The translations under genes and the position numbers were made by a program. The notes below the pieces were generated by a model. The model saw only the letters and a list, made by a program, of their open reading frames with translations, did not search any database and was not told the DNA's origin. Positions 26,139-35,419 of a stretch of DNA of 64,000 bases are shown one piece after another; within the stretch, counting starts at the first letter, position 1; each line of letters begins with the position of its first letter. The stretch lies in contig NZ_JAIERS010000006.1 of assembly GCF_019746665.1 (NCBI RefSeq), positions 186,001 through 250,000 of the forward strand, written 5' to 3'. Source of the DNA: Sphingomonas sp. GTDB taxonomy: Bacteria; Pseudomonadota; Alphaproteobacteria; Sphingomonadales; Sphingomonadaceae.

Positions 26139-28571
26139 ATGACCAAGTTTCTTCTGATGAGCGGTGGCGCCGCGCTGGCGCTGGTGGCGAGCCCGGCGTT
26201 CGCCCAGACCGCGCCCGCCGCCCAGGCCCCCGCCGCGAGCCCCGCGACGGCCAGCGACGGCGAGGAAGGCGTGCCCGCTGACATCATCGTCACCGCGCAG
26301 AAGCGCAGCGAGCGCCTGCAGGACGTGCCGATCGCGGTGTCGGTGGTGAGCAGCGAGCAGCTCGCCCGCGCCGGCGTGCTCAATATCGAGAACGCGCAAT
26401 ATCTGGTGCCTTCGCTCAACTTCCGCAAATCGGGCACCGCGCTCAACCAGTCGCTGTTCCTGCGCGGCGTCGGCACATCGACCTTCTCGATCGCGGGCGA
26501 ACCCTCGATCACCACGGTCGTCGACGGCGTCGTCTATCAGCGCTCGGGCGAGGCGTTCAGCGACCTGATCGACATCGACCGGATCGAGGTGCTGCGCGGG
26601 CCGCAAGGCACGCTGTTCGGCAAGAACAGCTCGGCGGGCGTGATCAACATCGTCACCAAGCGCCCGGGAGACACCTTCGGCGGCTATGGCGAGGCCGGCT
26701 ATTTCTTTGACAACGGCACCGAATACCGGGTGCGCGGCGCGCTCGACCTGCCGGTGATCACCGACAAGCTCGCGGTGCGGCTGACCAGCGCCTATACCAA
26801 TTACGACGGCAATATCTTCAACACCACGACCAACCGCCGCGTGAACGGCTATGAGCATTTCGGGATCCGTGGGATCGTCGTCGCGAAGCCGATCGAGGAT
26901 CTGACGCTCACCGTCATCGCCGATTATCACACCAATACCGATAATTGCTGCGGCGAAGTGATCGGAACGCCACCCGTGGTGAGCGCCGCCAATACCTATG
27001 CCGCGCAGATCGCCGCGGTGCTGCCACCGCAACTGGGCGATCGTACGCGCGCCCTTGCGCAGAATCTCGTTACCTCGACGCTGGAGGATGGCTGGGGCGT
27101 CTCGTTGCAGGCCGATGTCGATCTGAACGGCGGCACGCTCACCTCGATTTCGTCGTACCGCAAGTGGAACAATAGCGAGATTCGCGACGGTGATTTTCTG
27201 CCGCAGGCCTATGTCGGCGGCGGGCTCAACCAGCTGCACGACGTTGGCCCGCAGCGCACCGACACGATCACCCAGGAACTGCGCATCGCCTCCGAAAAGG
27301 GCAAGCTGATCGACTATGTCGTCGGCGGCTTCTACTCGCGCGCTTATTCGGAGCGCGTGTTCAGCCGATCGGACATCGTCTGCACGCTGACGCCTGCCCC
27401 GGCCGCGCTCACCCCCTGCACCGCGCCGGGAACGGCGGTGACGCGCCCGTTCGGCACCGCCTTCTTCGGCTCGACCTTCCAGAACGCGGCAGTGTTCGGC
27501 CAGGCGACGCTGAACCTGAGGCGCAATTTCCGCCTGATCGGTGGCGTGCGCTACACCTATGACGCGCTGAGCGTGTTCCACAGCCGCCAGACGACGCTGG
27601 CCGGCCCCGGCATCCAGCCCAATTTCGATCAGGGCGTGTTCAACCTCTACCAGCAACTGGTCGCCGCCGGCACCACGCCGAGCGCGGCGGTCACCGCGTC
27701 GCCCGCGGGATCGAACGGGGTGCCGTTCCGTACCTCGACCACCGCCGACAATGTGTCTGGCCGGGTGGGCTTCCAATATGAAATCACGCCGCAGGTGACG
27801 ACCTACTTCACCTATTCGCGCGGCTATAAGGGTCCGGCGTACAATATCTTCTACAACCTGACCGCGACCGGTACCAACGTGATCGCGCCGGAAACCTCGA
27901 ACGCGTATGAGATCGGCCTGAAGAACAGCTTGTTCGACGGCAAGCTGGTGCTCAACATCGCTGGCTATTACGCCGAATATCAGAACTTCCAGGCCAACAA
28001 CCCCGATGTGGTGGCGGGCGTGATCGTCACCCGCTTCACCAACGCCGGCGACGTTTCGACGCGTGGTGTCGAGGTTGATGCGATCTATCGCCCGACCCGC
28101 GACCTGAGCTTCAACGGTGGCTTTGCCTATACCGATGCCCGGGTCGATCGCTTCAACGCCCCGATCGGCGCCAACGGCGTTCCCTCGGCCACGATCCCGA
28201 ACGGTACGCCCCTCGCCTATGCGCCGAAGGTGAAGGCCAATCTGGGCGTGAATTATCGCTGGCGCACGCAAGGGCCGGTCGATCTCGAATTCGGCGCGCA
28301 AGGCTCGTATCAGTCGAGCCAGTTGTCGCAGTTCGACGCGAGCGCGGCCATCCGCGCGGCAACAACGATCCGCGCCTATTCGCTGCTCGATCTGCAGGCG
28401 TCGATCGTCGACCCCAAGGACAAGTTCCGCATCACTTTCCTGGCGAAGAACGTCGCGGACGAAAGCTTCGCGGCGGCGATCACCAGCGGCGGGCCTTACG
28501 GCAGCTTCCGCTACCTGATCCCGCGCGAAGCGAACCGTTACTTCGGGGTGCAGGGCCGGTTCAATTTCTGA
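26139..28571 (+). CDS. TonB-dependent outer-membrane receptor
   Basis: 810 aa. A signal peptide ends at AFA (about residue 22), a low-complexity Ala/Pro linker follows, then a TonB-box-like DIIVTAQKR, plug domain (about 45-165: RLQDVPIAVSVVS, IRGVG-like FLRGVGTS, VLRGPQGTLFGKNSSAGVIN) and a 22-stranded barrel ending in GRFNF with terminal Phe. ATG 26139 has GGAGGGATGG. Being behind the Gfo/Idh gene, it may import the substrate of locus A. A 9-bp GC hairpin follows the stop. Confidence 0.93.
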   Translation: MTKFLLMSGGAALALVASPAFAQTAPAAQAPAASPATASDGEEGVPADIIVTAQKRSERLQDVPIAVSVVSSEQLARAGVLNIENAQYLVPSLNFRKSGTALNQSLFLRGVGTSTFSIAGEPSITTVVDGVVYQRSGEAFSDLIDIDRIEVLRGPQGTLFGKNSSAGVINIVTKRPGDTFGGYGEAGYFFDNGTEYRVRGALDLPVITDKLAVRLTSAYTNYDGNIFNTTTNRRVNGYEHFGIRGIVVAKPIEDLTLTVIADYHTNTDNCCGEVIGTPPVVSAANTYAAQIAAVLPPQLGDRTRALAQNLVTSTLEDGWGVSLQADVDLNGGTLTSISSYRKWNNSEIRDGDFLPQAYVGGGLNQLHDVGPQRTDTITQELRIASEKGKLIDYVVGGFYSRAYSERVFSRSDIVCTLTPAPAALTPCTAPGTAVTRPFGTAFFGSTFQNAAVFGQATLNLRRNFRLIGGVRYTYDALSVFHSRQTTLAGPGIQPNFDQGVFNLYQQLVAAGTTPSAAVTASPAGSNGVPFRTSTTADNVSGRVGFQYEITPQVTTYFTYSRGYKGPAYNIFYNLTATGTNVIAPETSNAYEIGLKNSLFDGKLVLNIAGYYAEYQNFQANNPDVVAGVIVTRFTNAGDVSTRGVEVDAIYRPTRDLSFNGGFAYTDARVDRFNAPIGANGVPSATIPNGTPLAYAPKVKANLGVNYRWRTQGPVDLEFGAQGSYQSSQLSQFDASAAIRAATTIRAYSLLDLQASIVDPKDKFRITFLAKNVADESFAAAITSGGPYGSFRYLIPREANRYFGVQGRFNF

Positions 28572-28580
28572 TGCCCGGCG

Positions 28581-28602
28581 GGCGGGCGCGGTGGCGCCCG
28601 CC
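28581..28602. terminator. hairpin between convergent TonB receptor and plsC
   Basis: Perfect 9-bp stem GGCGGGCGC (28581-28589) / GCGCCCGCC (28594-28602) with loop GGTG. It lies between the stops of two convergent genes, so it may serve both; no U-tract is present, so a Rho-independent role is uncertain. Confidence 0.5.
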
Positions 28603-29288
28603 TAACCTTCGAGCGCGTTGATCGCGGCGTGAACCTGCTCCTCGATCGCCTCGCGTGAGAGGCCCGGCGGGATGGGCTCGCCAAAGCGGAAGGTAACGAC
28701 ACCGGCGCGCTTGGTCCCTTTCTTCGGCCAGACGACACCGGAGTCGATCGCGATCGGCACCACCGGCCGATCGAAGGCGCGGTAGAGCCCGGCGAAGCCC
28801 GAACGCAGCGGCGGCGTGGCCCCAGCCGGCACGCGCGTCCCCTCGGGAAAGATCAGCACCGATCGCCCCGCGCTCTTGGCCGCCTTGGCATCGGCCATCA
28901 TCGCCCGGAGCGCCTTGGCGGATGCCTCGCGATCGACGACGATCGCGCCATAGCGCCGCGCCGCCCGGCCCCAGAGCGGGATGGCCATCAACTCCTGCTT
29001 CAGCACGATCACCGGATCGACCAGGGCGAGCGCGAGTTCGAAGGTCTCGTAGAACGCCTGGTGCTTGGCGGCGAACAGATATTGCCCCGGCGGCGGCGCG
29101 CCTTCGAAGCGACTGGTGATGCCGAGCAGCCAGCGGGCACACCAACGGTGGAAGCGGCACCAGCCATGGACATTCGCCAGCAGCGCTCCACGCGACAGCC
29201 GCATCGTCACCGGGGTCGCCAGCACGAATGGCACCGAGCCAAGATAGAAGACGATCAGAAACGCCCAGGTCCGCAAGCGCCGGATCAT
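28602..29288 (-). CDS. lysophospholipid acyltransferase family protein (PlsC-like)
   Basis: 228 aa membrane-associated 1-acylglycerol-3-phosphate acyltransferase homologue. The acyltransferase box is KHQAFYE (His76-x4-Glu81, a Glu variant of HX4D found in alphaproteobacterial members) and block III is FPEGTR (147-152). A hydrophobic N-terminal segment (about 8-28) anchors it to the inner membrane. ATG 29288 overlaps the ydcF-like stop (ATGA), making it the last gene of ftsE-ftsX-ydcF-plsC. Confidence 0.9.
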   Translation of the reverse strand: MIRRLRTWAFLIVFYLGSVPFVLATPVTMRLSRGALLANVHGWCRFHRWCARWLLGITSRFEGAPPPGQYLFAAKHQAFYETFELALALVDPVIVLKQELMAIPLWGRAARRYGAIVVDREASAKALRAMMADAKAAKSAGRSVLIFPEGTRVPAGATPPLRSGFAGLYRAFDRPVVPIAIDSGVVWPKKGTKRAGVVTFRFGEPIPPGLSREAIEEQVHAAINALEG

Positions 29289-29824
29289 GCGTCCCACCCC
29301 AGCCAGATCGCCGCGCGCCGCAACAGGAACTTGTTGTACTCGGCCAGCAGCAGCGGCGCCTTGGGGTGTCCGGGCACGCCATCGCCGAGCACCGTAATCG
29401 AGGAGTCGTCGAGCACGGCTTCCAACTCCATCGTCGCGCGCCGCAAATGCCAGTCCGAGGTGACGAGCCGCACGCTCTTATAGCCGTGCGCGCGCAGCCA
29501 GGCGCTGGTCTCCTCCGCGTTCGAGCGGGTGTCGACGGCTTCGTGCCCCAGATCGACGCAGCAGGCGAACAGCGCGGGCGAGGCGCGGTTGCTCATCGCC
29601 AAGTCGATCGGCCGCACCGCGGTGCCGACGCCCGTCACCAGCAATCGCTTTGCGGCGCCCGCCCTCAGCAGATCAAGCCCGCGATCGATCCGCCCCGCCC
29701 CTCCGGTCAACACCACGATTGCATCGGTGCGGCGTGTATCCGCGGGGCCGGGCAGGAACAGCATGAACCAGCCAAACCCCAGCGTCCACGCCAGCGCCAC
29801 GACCGCGACCAGCCGGCGGATCAC
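29285..29824 (-). CDS. YdcF family (DUF218) membrane protein
   Basis: 179 aa from the GTG at 29824 that overlaps the ftsX stop. One N-terminal membrane helix ([19 protein letters not shown]) precedes the DUF218 domain with [35 protein letters not shown] and [11 protein letters not shown], the conserved pattern of YdcF/SanA/ElyC-like proteins. Relatives such as ElyC affect envelope polysaccharide or peptidoglycan synthesis; a similar role beside ftsEX is plausible but inferred. Confidence 0.9.
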   Translation of the reverse strand: MIRRLVAVVALAWTLGFGWFMLFLPGPADTRRTDAIVVLTGGAGRIDRGLDLLRAGAAKRLLVTGVGTAVRPIDLAMSNRASPALFACCVDLGHEAVDTRSNAEETSAWLRAHGYKSVRLVTSDWHLRRATMELEAVLDDSSITVLGDGVPGHPKAPLLLAEYNKFLLRRAAIWLGWDA

Positions 29825-30714
29825 GGTGCGCGCCCCAGCACGCGCTCGACCGCGAATCGCGCGGCGAAGGTCGCGAGCAACGCGAACAGCAACGGCAGCG
29901 CGAGCAGCGCCAGCCAATCGCGCAATGCGAACCGCACCCCGCTCACCAGTTCGGCGCCGAGCCCCGCGATCTCGCCCCCGATCAGCGCGACCAGCACCAG
30001 CGCGAGCGCGCTGCCCGCGATGCCGCCATAGAGCGTCTCAAGCGCGATTTGCCGCTGGAACAGCCGCGCGATCTGGGCGTCGGTCGTCCCCAGCAAATGG
30101 AGCATCGCGATCGTCTCGCGGTGCGCGTCGAGCCCTGCGCGCGCAGCGAGCACCACCACCGTCGCCGCCGCCGCCGCCATCACCAGCACCAGCGTGCCGG
30201 CAAGCGCGATCATCGTCCGCATGAAGCGCGCGACCGGCGACATCCACGCCTCGTAGCGGTCGATCCGGGCGGTGGGGGCGACGCGGTGGATGGCGTCGCT
30301 CACTCGGGCGAGCGTGGCGGGGCTGGGACTGGCGAGCTGGACGTCGATCATCGCCGGGATCGGCAGATCGGGGTCGGCGCCATCGGCCCCCAGCCACGGA
30401 CGGAGCATCCGCGCAAGCGCGTCGCGATCGACCGGCGCCGCGGCGCTCACCCCCGCCGTCGCCCGCACCGCCGCGAGCGCCTGAGCCGCGTGGGCCTCCC
30501 GCGCTGCCGGATCGGCCTCGACAATCTGGACGGTGAGCTTGCCCGCGAGCTGGCGATCGAGCGTCTCGGCCGCTGCCAGCGCGCCGAGCCCGAAGGCGGC
30601 GGCGAGCACCGTCAGGAACAGCATCACCGCCATGATCCAGCGCAGCGTCCGCGTCTCGCCGGCGCTGTCGAGCAGCGCGCGATCGGCGGCGGTGGCGATC
30701 AGCCGCAGCTTCAT
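29821..30714 (-). CDS. ftsX: cell division protein FtsX
   Basis: 297 aa permease-like subunit of the FtsEX complex, which couples ATP hydrolysis to activation of septal peptidoglycan hydrolases. Four hydrophobic segments (about 28-50, 170-195, 220-250 and 270-290) and an extracytoplasmic domain between the first and second match FtsX topology. ATG 30714 overlaps the ftsE stop (ATGA), giving the coupled pair. Confidence 0.92.
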   Translation of the reverse strand: MKLRLIATAADRALLDSAGETRTLRWIMAVMLFLTVLAAAFGLGALAAAETLDRQLAGKLTVQIVEADPAAREAHAAQALAAVRATAGVSAAAPVDRDALARMLRPWLGADGADPDLPIPAMIDVQLASPSPATLARVSDAIHRVAPTARIDRYEAWMSPVARFMRTMIALAGTLVLVMAAAAATVVVLAARAGLDAHRETIAMLHLLGTTDAQIARLFQRQIALETLYGGIAGSALALVLVALIGGEIAGLGAELVSGVRFALRDWLALLALPLLFALLATFAARFAVERVLGRAP

Positions 30715-31424
30715 GGTTGCGCCTCGGTGCGCGTCGGCGGGAAGCGCAGCGAGCCGGTGGGATCGAGCAGCCGCCCGCGCTCGAGCCGCATCATATGCGC
30801 GCCCTGGATGCGCCCCAACAGCTGGAAATCATGCGTCGCGACGACGACAGTGGTGCCGAGCCGGTTGAGACTGTCGAACAGATGCAGCAGCCGCTCGGCC
30901 ATATCGGGATCGACATTGCCGGTGGGCTCGTCCGCCACCAGAATGTCGGGCCGGCCGATCACCGCGCGGGCGATCGCGACGCGCTGCTGCTCGCCCCCCG
31001 AAAGCGTTGGCGGGCGGGCACTGGCGCGCTCGGCGAGCCCTACCCAGGCCAGCATCTCGGTCACCGGCGCGGCGATGTCCGCTTCGGGCACGCCGGCGAC
31101 GCGCAAGGGGAGCGCGATGTTATCGAACGCGCTCAGATGCGGCAGCAGGCGGAAATCCTGGAACACCACGCCGATCCGCCGGCGGAAGCCCGGCAGGCGC
31201 GCGCGTGGCAGCCGCGCCAAATCCTCGTCGAACAGCCGGATCGCGCCGCGCGTGGGGCGCTGGGCGAGGTAGAGCAGCTTCAACAGCGAGGTCTTGCCCG
31301 CGCCCGAGGCGCCGGTGAGGAAGTAAAAGGCGCCGCGCGACAAGGTGAAGCTGATGTCGCTCAGCGTCTCCTCGCCGGTGCCATAGCGCAGCCCCACATT
31401 TTCGAACTGCACGATATTCGCCAT
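30711..31424 (-). CDS. ftsE: cell division ATP-binding protein FtsE
   Basis: 237 aa ABC ATPase with Walker [10 protein letters not shown], signature [14 protein letters not shown], Walker [13 protein letters not shown] and the switch His in VVVATHD. It begins [15 protein letters not shown] at ATG 31424; the frame stays open further upstream (to 31472) without similarity. It is the first gene of the coupled operon ftsE-ftsX-ydcF-plsC. Confidence 0.95.
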   Translation of the reverse strand: MANIVQFENVGLRYGTGEETLSDISFTLSRGAFYFLTGASGAGKTSLLKLLYLAQRPTRGAIRLFDEDLARLPRARLPGFRRRIGVVFQDFRLLPHLSAFDNIALPLRVAGVPEADIAAPVTEMLAWVGLAERASARPPTLSGGEQQRVAIARAVIGRPDILVADEPTGNVDPDMAERLLHLFDSLNRLGTTVVVATHDFQLLGRIQGAHMMRLERGRLLDPTGSLRFPPTRTEAQP

Positions 31425-31671
31425 GCCGGCGTCGATAGCCCCTGATGCGCTTGCCTGACGGTGCCATCGCACGCGCGCGCGCCGGGCTCAAGCCGGGCGG
31501 ACCGATCGCCGGCGGGCGCACCCTGCGCGACGGTCAACAGGGCAAGGGGGTGTGATCGCGCGCAACGCCGCCCGACGCGACACACCGTGCCCGCAATCCG
31601 CCACGCTGCCCGATGCGGGGGTTCGCCCCGTGGCGCTCCCGTCTTGCCAGCGCGCGACTCGCGTGCGAAAG

Positions 31672-31687
31672 TTAAATATTGGGTAAC
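31672..31687 (+). promoter_or_regulatory. TTAA-N7-GTAAC element, possible CtrA-like site
   Basis: The AT-rich patch in a GC-rich gap reads TTAA, seven bases, GTAAC; the CtrA consensus is TTAA-N7-TTAAC, so one base differs. It lies 35 bases upstream of the zinc-ribbon gene. The remainder of the 297-base gap (31425-31721) holds GC-rich sequence with no gene that I can support. Confidence 0.25.
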
Positions 31688-31721
31688 AATGGCGGCTCTA
31701 CCCGGCAGTGAAGCGCGGTTT

Positions 31722-32450
31722 ATGATCCTGGAATGCAGCGAGTGCCAAACGCGTTACCTCGTCCCCGATAGTGCGATCGGGCCGGAGGGGCGGACGGTGC
31801 GGTGTGCCAATTGCAAGCATAGCTGGTTCCAGGAAGGCGCGAGCATCGAGGCGTTGACCGCGGGCATTGGCGCGATTGCCGCGCCGCCGCCGTCCGTTCC
31901 CGCCCCGTCGCCCACCCCCGCCGCGCGCGTCGAGGCGGAGCCCGCGCCCGTCGCGGATGCCCCCACGACACCCGATACCGCCGAGTATGACGCGTTCGGC
32001 TACCAGCCGCCGTTCCGCCCGCGCCGTAACCCGGCGCGGCGCTACACCATCGCCGCGGTGGCGACCTCGCTGGTGCTCGTCGGCGGAATCGCGGCACTGA
32101 GCGCGACCGGTAGCCAAGGGCTCGCCGCGCAGCTTGGCCTCGTGACCCCGGCCGCGACCCCGCTGCTGGTGCAGGCAGATCCGATCCGGCGCGAGGCGCA
32201 GCGCAATGGCTCGGAGCTGTTCGCGGTGAGCGGGCGGATCGTGAACCCCTCCAGCCGCCCCCAGCGCGTGCCCGACATTCTCGCCGAGCTGCGCGATTCG
32301 CACCGCCGCGTCGTTTTCAGCTGGACGATCGAGCCCGAGCAGCGGCTGTTGCGTCCGGGCGCCAGCCTGCGCTTCAACAGCGCCCAGCTCGACGTGCCGA
32401 GCAATTCGCGCGATCTGCGCTTCAGCTTCGCGCGCGCCCGGATGAGTTAG
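31722..32450 (+). CDS. MJ0042 zinc-ribbon / DUF3426 membrane protein
   Basis: 242 aa. The N-terminal zinc ribbon has Cys5, Cys8, Cys28 and Cys31 (ECSEC...RCANCKHSWF), a Pro/Ala-rich linker follows, one membrane helix (about 106-128) and a C-terminal DUF3426-like domain with FAVSGRIVNPSSRPQRVP. The family is common in alphaproteobacteria and its function is unproven. Homologues start MIL.C..C, so I chose ATG 31722; ATG 31689 would add 11 residues. It lies divergent from ftsE. Confidence 0.85.
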   Translation: MILECSECQTRYLVPDSAIGPEGRTVRCANCKHSWFQEGASIEALTAGIGAIAAPPPSVPAPSPTPAARVEAEPAPVADAPTTPDTAEYDAFGYQPPFRPRRNPARRYTIAAVATSLVLVGGIAALSATGSQGLAAQLGLVTPAATPLLVQADPIRREAQRNGSELFAVSGRIVNPSSRPQRVPDILAELRDSHRRVVFSWTIEPEQRLLRPGASLRFNSAQLDVPSNSRDLRFSFARARMS

Positions 32451-32531
32451 CGCTTGTGCCGTGCCCGGCGCTTTGCTAGGGCGCGCGCCTCTACCGGCTC
32501 GGGGGCCTTGCGCCGCCCGAGCAAGGCACGT

Positions 32532-32618
32532 GCGGTCGTGGCGGAACTGGTAGACGCGCAACGTTGAGGTCGTTGTGTCCGAAAGGACGTGGAAGTTCGA
32601 GTCTTCTCGACCGCACCA
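32532..32618 (+). tRNA. tRNA-Leu (anticodon GAG)
   Basis: The acceptor stem GCGGTCG (32532-32538) pairs with CGACCGC (32608-32614). The anticodon arm CAACG-TTGAGGT-CGTTG gives anticodon GAG (CUC/CUU codons). A long variable arm with GTCC-GAAA-GGAC marks the class II fold, the T-arm contains GTTCGAGTC, and CCA is encoded (32616-32618). No integrase is next to it. Confidence 0.96.
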
Positions 32619-32696
32619 GCTTTCGCCGATCGTGGCAGCAATTATCGTAAACCGACCCGGTTGACGCCTCCGGACACGCGATCCAAGAGCGCCGCC

Positions 32697-33698
32697 ATGC
32701 GCTTCTTCTCCGATAACGCCGCCCCCGCCTGCCCCGAGGTGCTCGCCGCGTTGAACACCGCGAACGTGCTCGACACGGCCTATGACGGTGACCAGTGGAG
32801 CCAGCGGTTGGATGGGGTGGTGTCGGCGTTGTTCGAGACACCGGTGCGCGCGCTCTGGGTCGCCTCCGGCACGGCGGCGAACTGCCTCGCGCTCGCCGCG
32901 CTCTGCCCGCCGCACGGGGCGGTGATCTGCCACCGCGACGCGCATATCCAGAATGACGAATGCGGCGCGCCTGAATTCTATACGCATGGCGCCAAGCTGC
33001 TGCTGGCTGATGGCGCGGGGGCGAAGCTGACGCCTGACAGTGTAAAGGCGGTGCTCGCGGCGACCCGCAAGGACGTTCACCAGGTGCAGCCGCACGCGCT
33101 GTCGATCACCCAGGCGACCGAATATGGCCGGGTCTATACCCCCGACGAGGTCGCGGCGCTGGGTGATCTCGCCCGCGCGCATGGCCTGGGGCTGCATATG
33201 GACGGCGCGCGCTTTGCCAACGCGGTCGCGCACCTCGGCTGCGCGCCGGCGGACATCACCTGGCGCGCGGGGGTCGATGCGCTGTCGTTCGGCTTCATCA
33301 AGAATGGCGGGATGATGGCCGAGCTGCTGGTGTTGTTCCGCCCCGAGCTGGCGGACGCGACGCTCTATCGCCGCAAGCGCGCGGGGTTGCTGGCGTCAAA
33401 GGGGCGTTATCTCGCCGCGCAAATCCTGGCGATGATCGAGGGCGATGCGTGGCGCCGTAACGCGCGCGCGGCGAACGCGGGCGCGGCGCTGCTCGCCGCG
33501 GCGGCGGGTGAGCGACTGGTGCATCCGGTCGAGGCGAACGAGGTTTTCCTGCGGATGACGCCAGAGGAAGCCGCCCGGCTGCGCGCCGCCGGCTTCGATT
33601 TCTATGATTGGGGTCCGGGCGAGGCACGGCTGGTCGTCTCCTGGCACCAGCGGCGCGAGGACATCGCCCCGCTCGCCGCCGCGATCGCCGCGCTGTGA
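32697..33698 (+). CDS. threonine aldolase family protein (low-specificity L-threonine aldolase)
   Basis: 333 aa fold-type I PLP enzyme splitting L-threonine or allo-threonine into glycine and acetaldehyde. It starts MRFFSDNAAPACPEVLAAL, has the cofactor Asp169 in HMDGARF and the Schiff-base Lys202 in SFGFIKNGG. ATG 32697 is the family-like start, 78 bases after the tRNA. Its stop overlaps the GTG of the EamA transporter, suggesting co-expression. Confidence 0.93.
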   Translation: MRFFSDNAAPACPEVLAALNTANVLDTAYDGDQWSQRLDGVVSALFETPVRALWVASGTAANCLALAALCPPHGAVICHRDAHIQNDECGAPEFYTHGAKLLLADGAGAKLTPDSVKAVLAATRKDVHQVQPHALSITQATEYGRVYTPDEVAALGDLARAHGLGLHMDGARFANAVAHLGCAPADITWRAGVDALSFGFIKNGGMMAELLVLFRPELADATLYRRKRAGLLASKGRYLAAQILAMIEGDAWRRNARAANAGAALLAAAAGERLVHPVEANEVFLRMTPEEAARLRAAGFDFYDWGPGEARLVVSWHQRREDIAPLAAAIAAL

Positions 33699-34624
33699 GC
33701 GAGGGCGGCGCCCCCGCCGATCGCCCGCAATCGACTCGCCTCGCCATCCTCATCCCCTTCGCGCTGGTGACGCTGATCTGGGGATCGACCTGGATCGTGA
33801 TCCGCGACCAGATCGGCACGGTGCCGCCCAGCTGGTCGGTGACGTACCGCTTCCTCGTCGCTGGGGTGGCGATGCTCGGCTATGCGATCGCGCGCGGGGA
33901 GCGGCCCTGGTTCGATGCGCGCGGCTGGGGCTTCGCGGGGCTGCTCGGGTTGCTGCAATTCTGCCTCAACTTCAATTTCGTCTACCGGGCGGAGGCGCAC
34001 ATCACCTCGGGCGTGGTCGCGGTGGTGTTCGCGCTGTTGCTCGTGCCCAACGCGCTGTTCGGGCGGCTATTCCTGGGGCAGCAGCTCGGCCGGCAATTGC
34101 TCATCGGCTGCGGCGTGGCGATGGCGGGGGTGACCCTGTTGTTCGTGCACGAGGCGCGGCGCGATCCGCACGGCATGGGCGAGGCGGCGATGGGCGTCGG
34201 GCTGACGCTCGCCGGAGTGCTCGCCGCGTCGCTCGCTAATATCATGCAGGCGACCCAGGCCGCGCGCGCCTATCCGATGGCCGCGATGCTAGGGGTGGCG
34301 ATGCTGTTCGGCGCGGCGCTCGACGGCACGATCGCCTGGAGCCTTACCGGCGCACCGGCGTTCGAATGGCGCGCGAGCTATGTGCTCGGCATCCTGTATC
34401 TGGGGCTGGTCGCCTCGGCCGTCGCCTTCACTCTTTATTTCGGCATCTTGCGCGTGATCGGCCCCGCCAAGGCCGCCTATTCGAGCGTGATCGTGCCGGT
34501 GATCGCGATGCTCCTCTCGACGCTGTTCGAGGGCTATCGCTGGTCGGGACTAGCGGCGGCGGGGGCGGTGCTGGCGCTGGCCGGGTTGGTGATCGCGCTC
34601 AGGGCACGCAGGCCCAACCGGTAA
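33695..34624 (+). CDS. EamA/DMT family transporter
   Basis: 309 aa inner-membrane protein with about ten hydrophobic segments and two EamA repeats (about 15-145 and 165-305); LIWGSTWIVIRDQIG at the start and the FYG-like ends of helices are typical. GTG 33695 overlaps the threonine-aldolase stop. It is probably an exporter of an amino acid or metabolite; the substrate is not deducible. Its last 91 bases overlap the convergent SDR gene. Confidence 0.9.
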   Translation: MSEGGAPADRPQSTRLAILIPFALVTLIWGSTWIVIRDQIGTVPPSWSVTYRFLVAGVAMLGYAIARGERPWFDARGWGFAGLLGLLQFCLNFNFVYRAEAHITSGVVAVVFALLLVPNALFGRLFLGQQLGRQLLIGCGVAMAGVTLLFVHEARRDPHGMGEAAMGVGLTLAGVLAASLANIMQATQAARAYPMAAMLGVAMLFGAALDGTIAWSLTGAPAFEWRASYVLGILYLGLVASAVAFTLYFGILRVIGPAKAAYSSVIVPVIAMLLSTLFEGYRWSGLAAAGAVLALAGLVIALRARRPNR

Positions 34625-35364
34625 TCGGCATAGACCGGGCGCCAGCCAAGCATACGCTTGGCCTTGCCGTTCGCGACCCGGCGATTCTCCGCATAAAAGG
34701 CGCGCGCCATTGGCGAGAGCCCCGCCGCGTCCATCGTCTGGAGCGGCAGCACCGGGCGACCGAGCAGGCGGCAGGCAAAGTCGATCACGTCGTTCTGCGC
34801 GCAGGGCAGATCGTCGGCGAGGTTATAGGCACCCGGCGGCCCCGCGAACCCCGCGAGCACCCCGGCGGCGAGATCGCGCACATGGATGCGGCTGAACACC
34901 TGATCGGGCAGGTCGATCCGGTGCGCCGCGCCCTCGATCACCCGATCGAGCGCGGAGCGGCCGGGGCCATAGATTCCGGGCAGGCGGAACACCCGCGCCC
35001 CTCGCGCCAGCCACGCGGCATCGGCGGCGTTGCGCCCCGGTCGCCGCCCGGTGATGGCAGCGCTCTCATCGACCCAGGCCCCGCCGGCGTCGCCATAAAC
35101 CCCGGTCGAGGAGAGATAACCGAGCCGCCCGCCGAGCGCCGTGCCATAGCGGGCAAGCACCGGATCATCCTTTCCCTCGGGCGGGACGCTGCTCAGCACC
35201 GCGTCGGCCTCGGCCAACGCGGCGCGCACGGCGACTTCATCATCGAAGCGCAGCGTGCCTTCGCGCCCGTCGCGGGTCGTGCCGGTTACCGTCCAGCCGC
35301 GCGCGCGGGCAGCGGCGGCGATATAGCCCGCGCTATAGCCCAGCCCGAAAATCAGCAGTTTCAC
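34534..35364 (-). CDS. NAD(P)-binding SDR/epimerase-like protein (YeeZ-like)
   Basis: 276 aa atypical extended SDR: LLIFGLGYSAGYIA nucleotide loop, YLSSTGVYGDAGGAWVDE, RLPGIYGPGRSALDRV and FSRIHVRDLAAGV as in YeeZ-type epimerases. Cytosolic, substrate unknown. It starts at ATG 35364, divergent from pepN with a 55-base gap. The C-terminal tail (Ala/Ser/Thr-rich) is encoded opposite the 3' end of the EamA gene, so the tail may be non-conserved. Confidence 0.87.
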   Translation of the reverse strand: MKLLIFGLGYSAGYIAAAARARGWTVTGTTRDGREGTLRFDDEVAVRAALAEADAVLSSVPPEGKDDPVLARYGTALGGRLGYLSSTGVYGDAGGAWVDESAAITGRRPGRNAADAAWLARGARVFRLPGIYGPGRSALDRVIEGAAHRIDLPDQVFSRIHVRDLAAGVLAGFAGPPGAYNLADDLPCAQNDVIDFACRLLGRPVLPLQTMDAAGLSPMARAFYAENRRVANGKAKRMLGWRPVYADYRLGLRALSAITNPASASTAPAAASPDQR

Positions 35365-35419
35365 CCGCTTCTCCCGAATTATGTTGGCGTGCCCTTGGCG
35401 TCGCGCCTATTCCGCGACC

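Noticed and set aside
25890..28301. 803-codon open frame antisense to the first TonB receptor gene
   Set aside because: No family pattern, His/Arg/Asp-rich composition typical of the reverse frame of GC-rich genes; the plus strand encodes a complete receptor.
32532..32618. tRNA-Leu as an integration site of a genomic island
   Set aside because: No integrase, no direct repeat of the tRNA 3' end seen, and neighbours are ordinary chromosomal genes.
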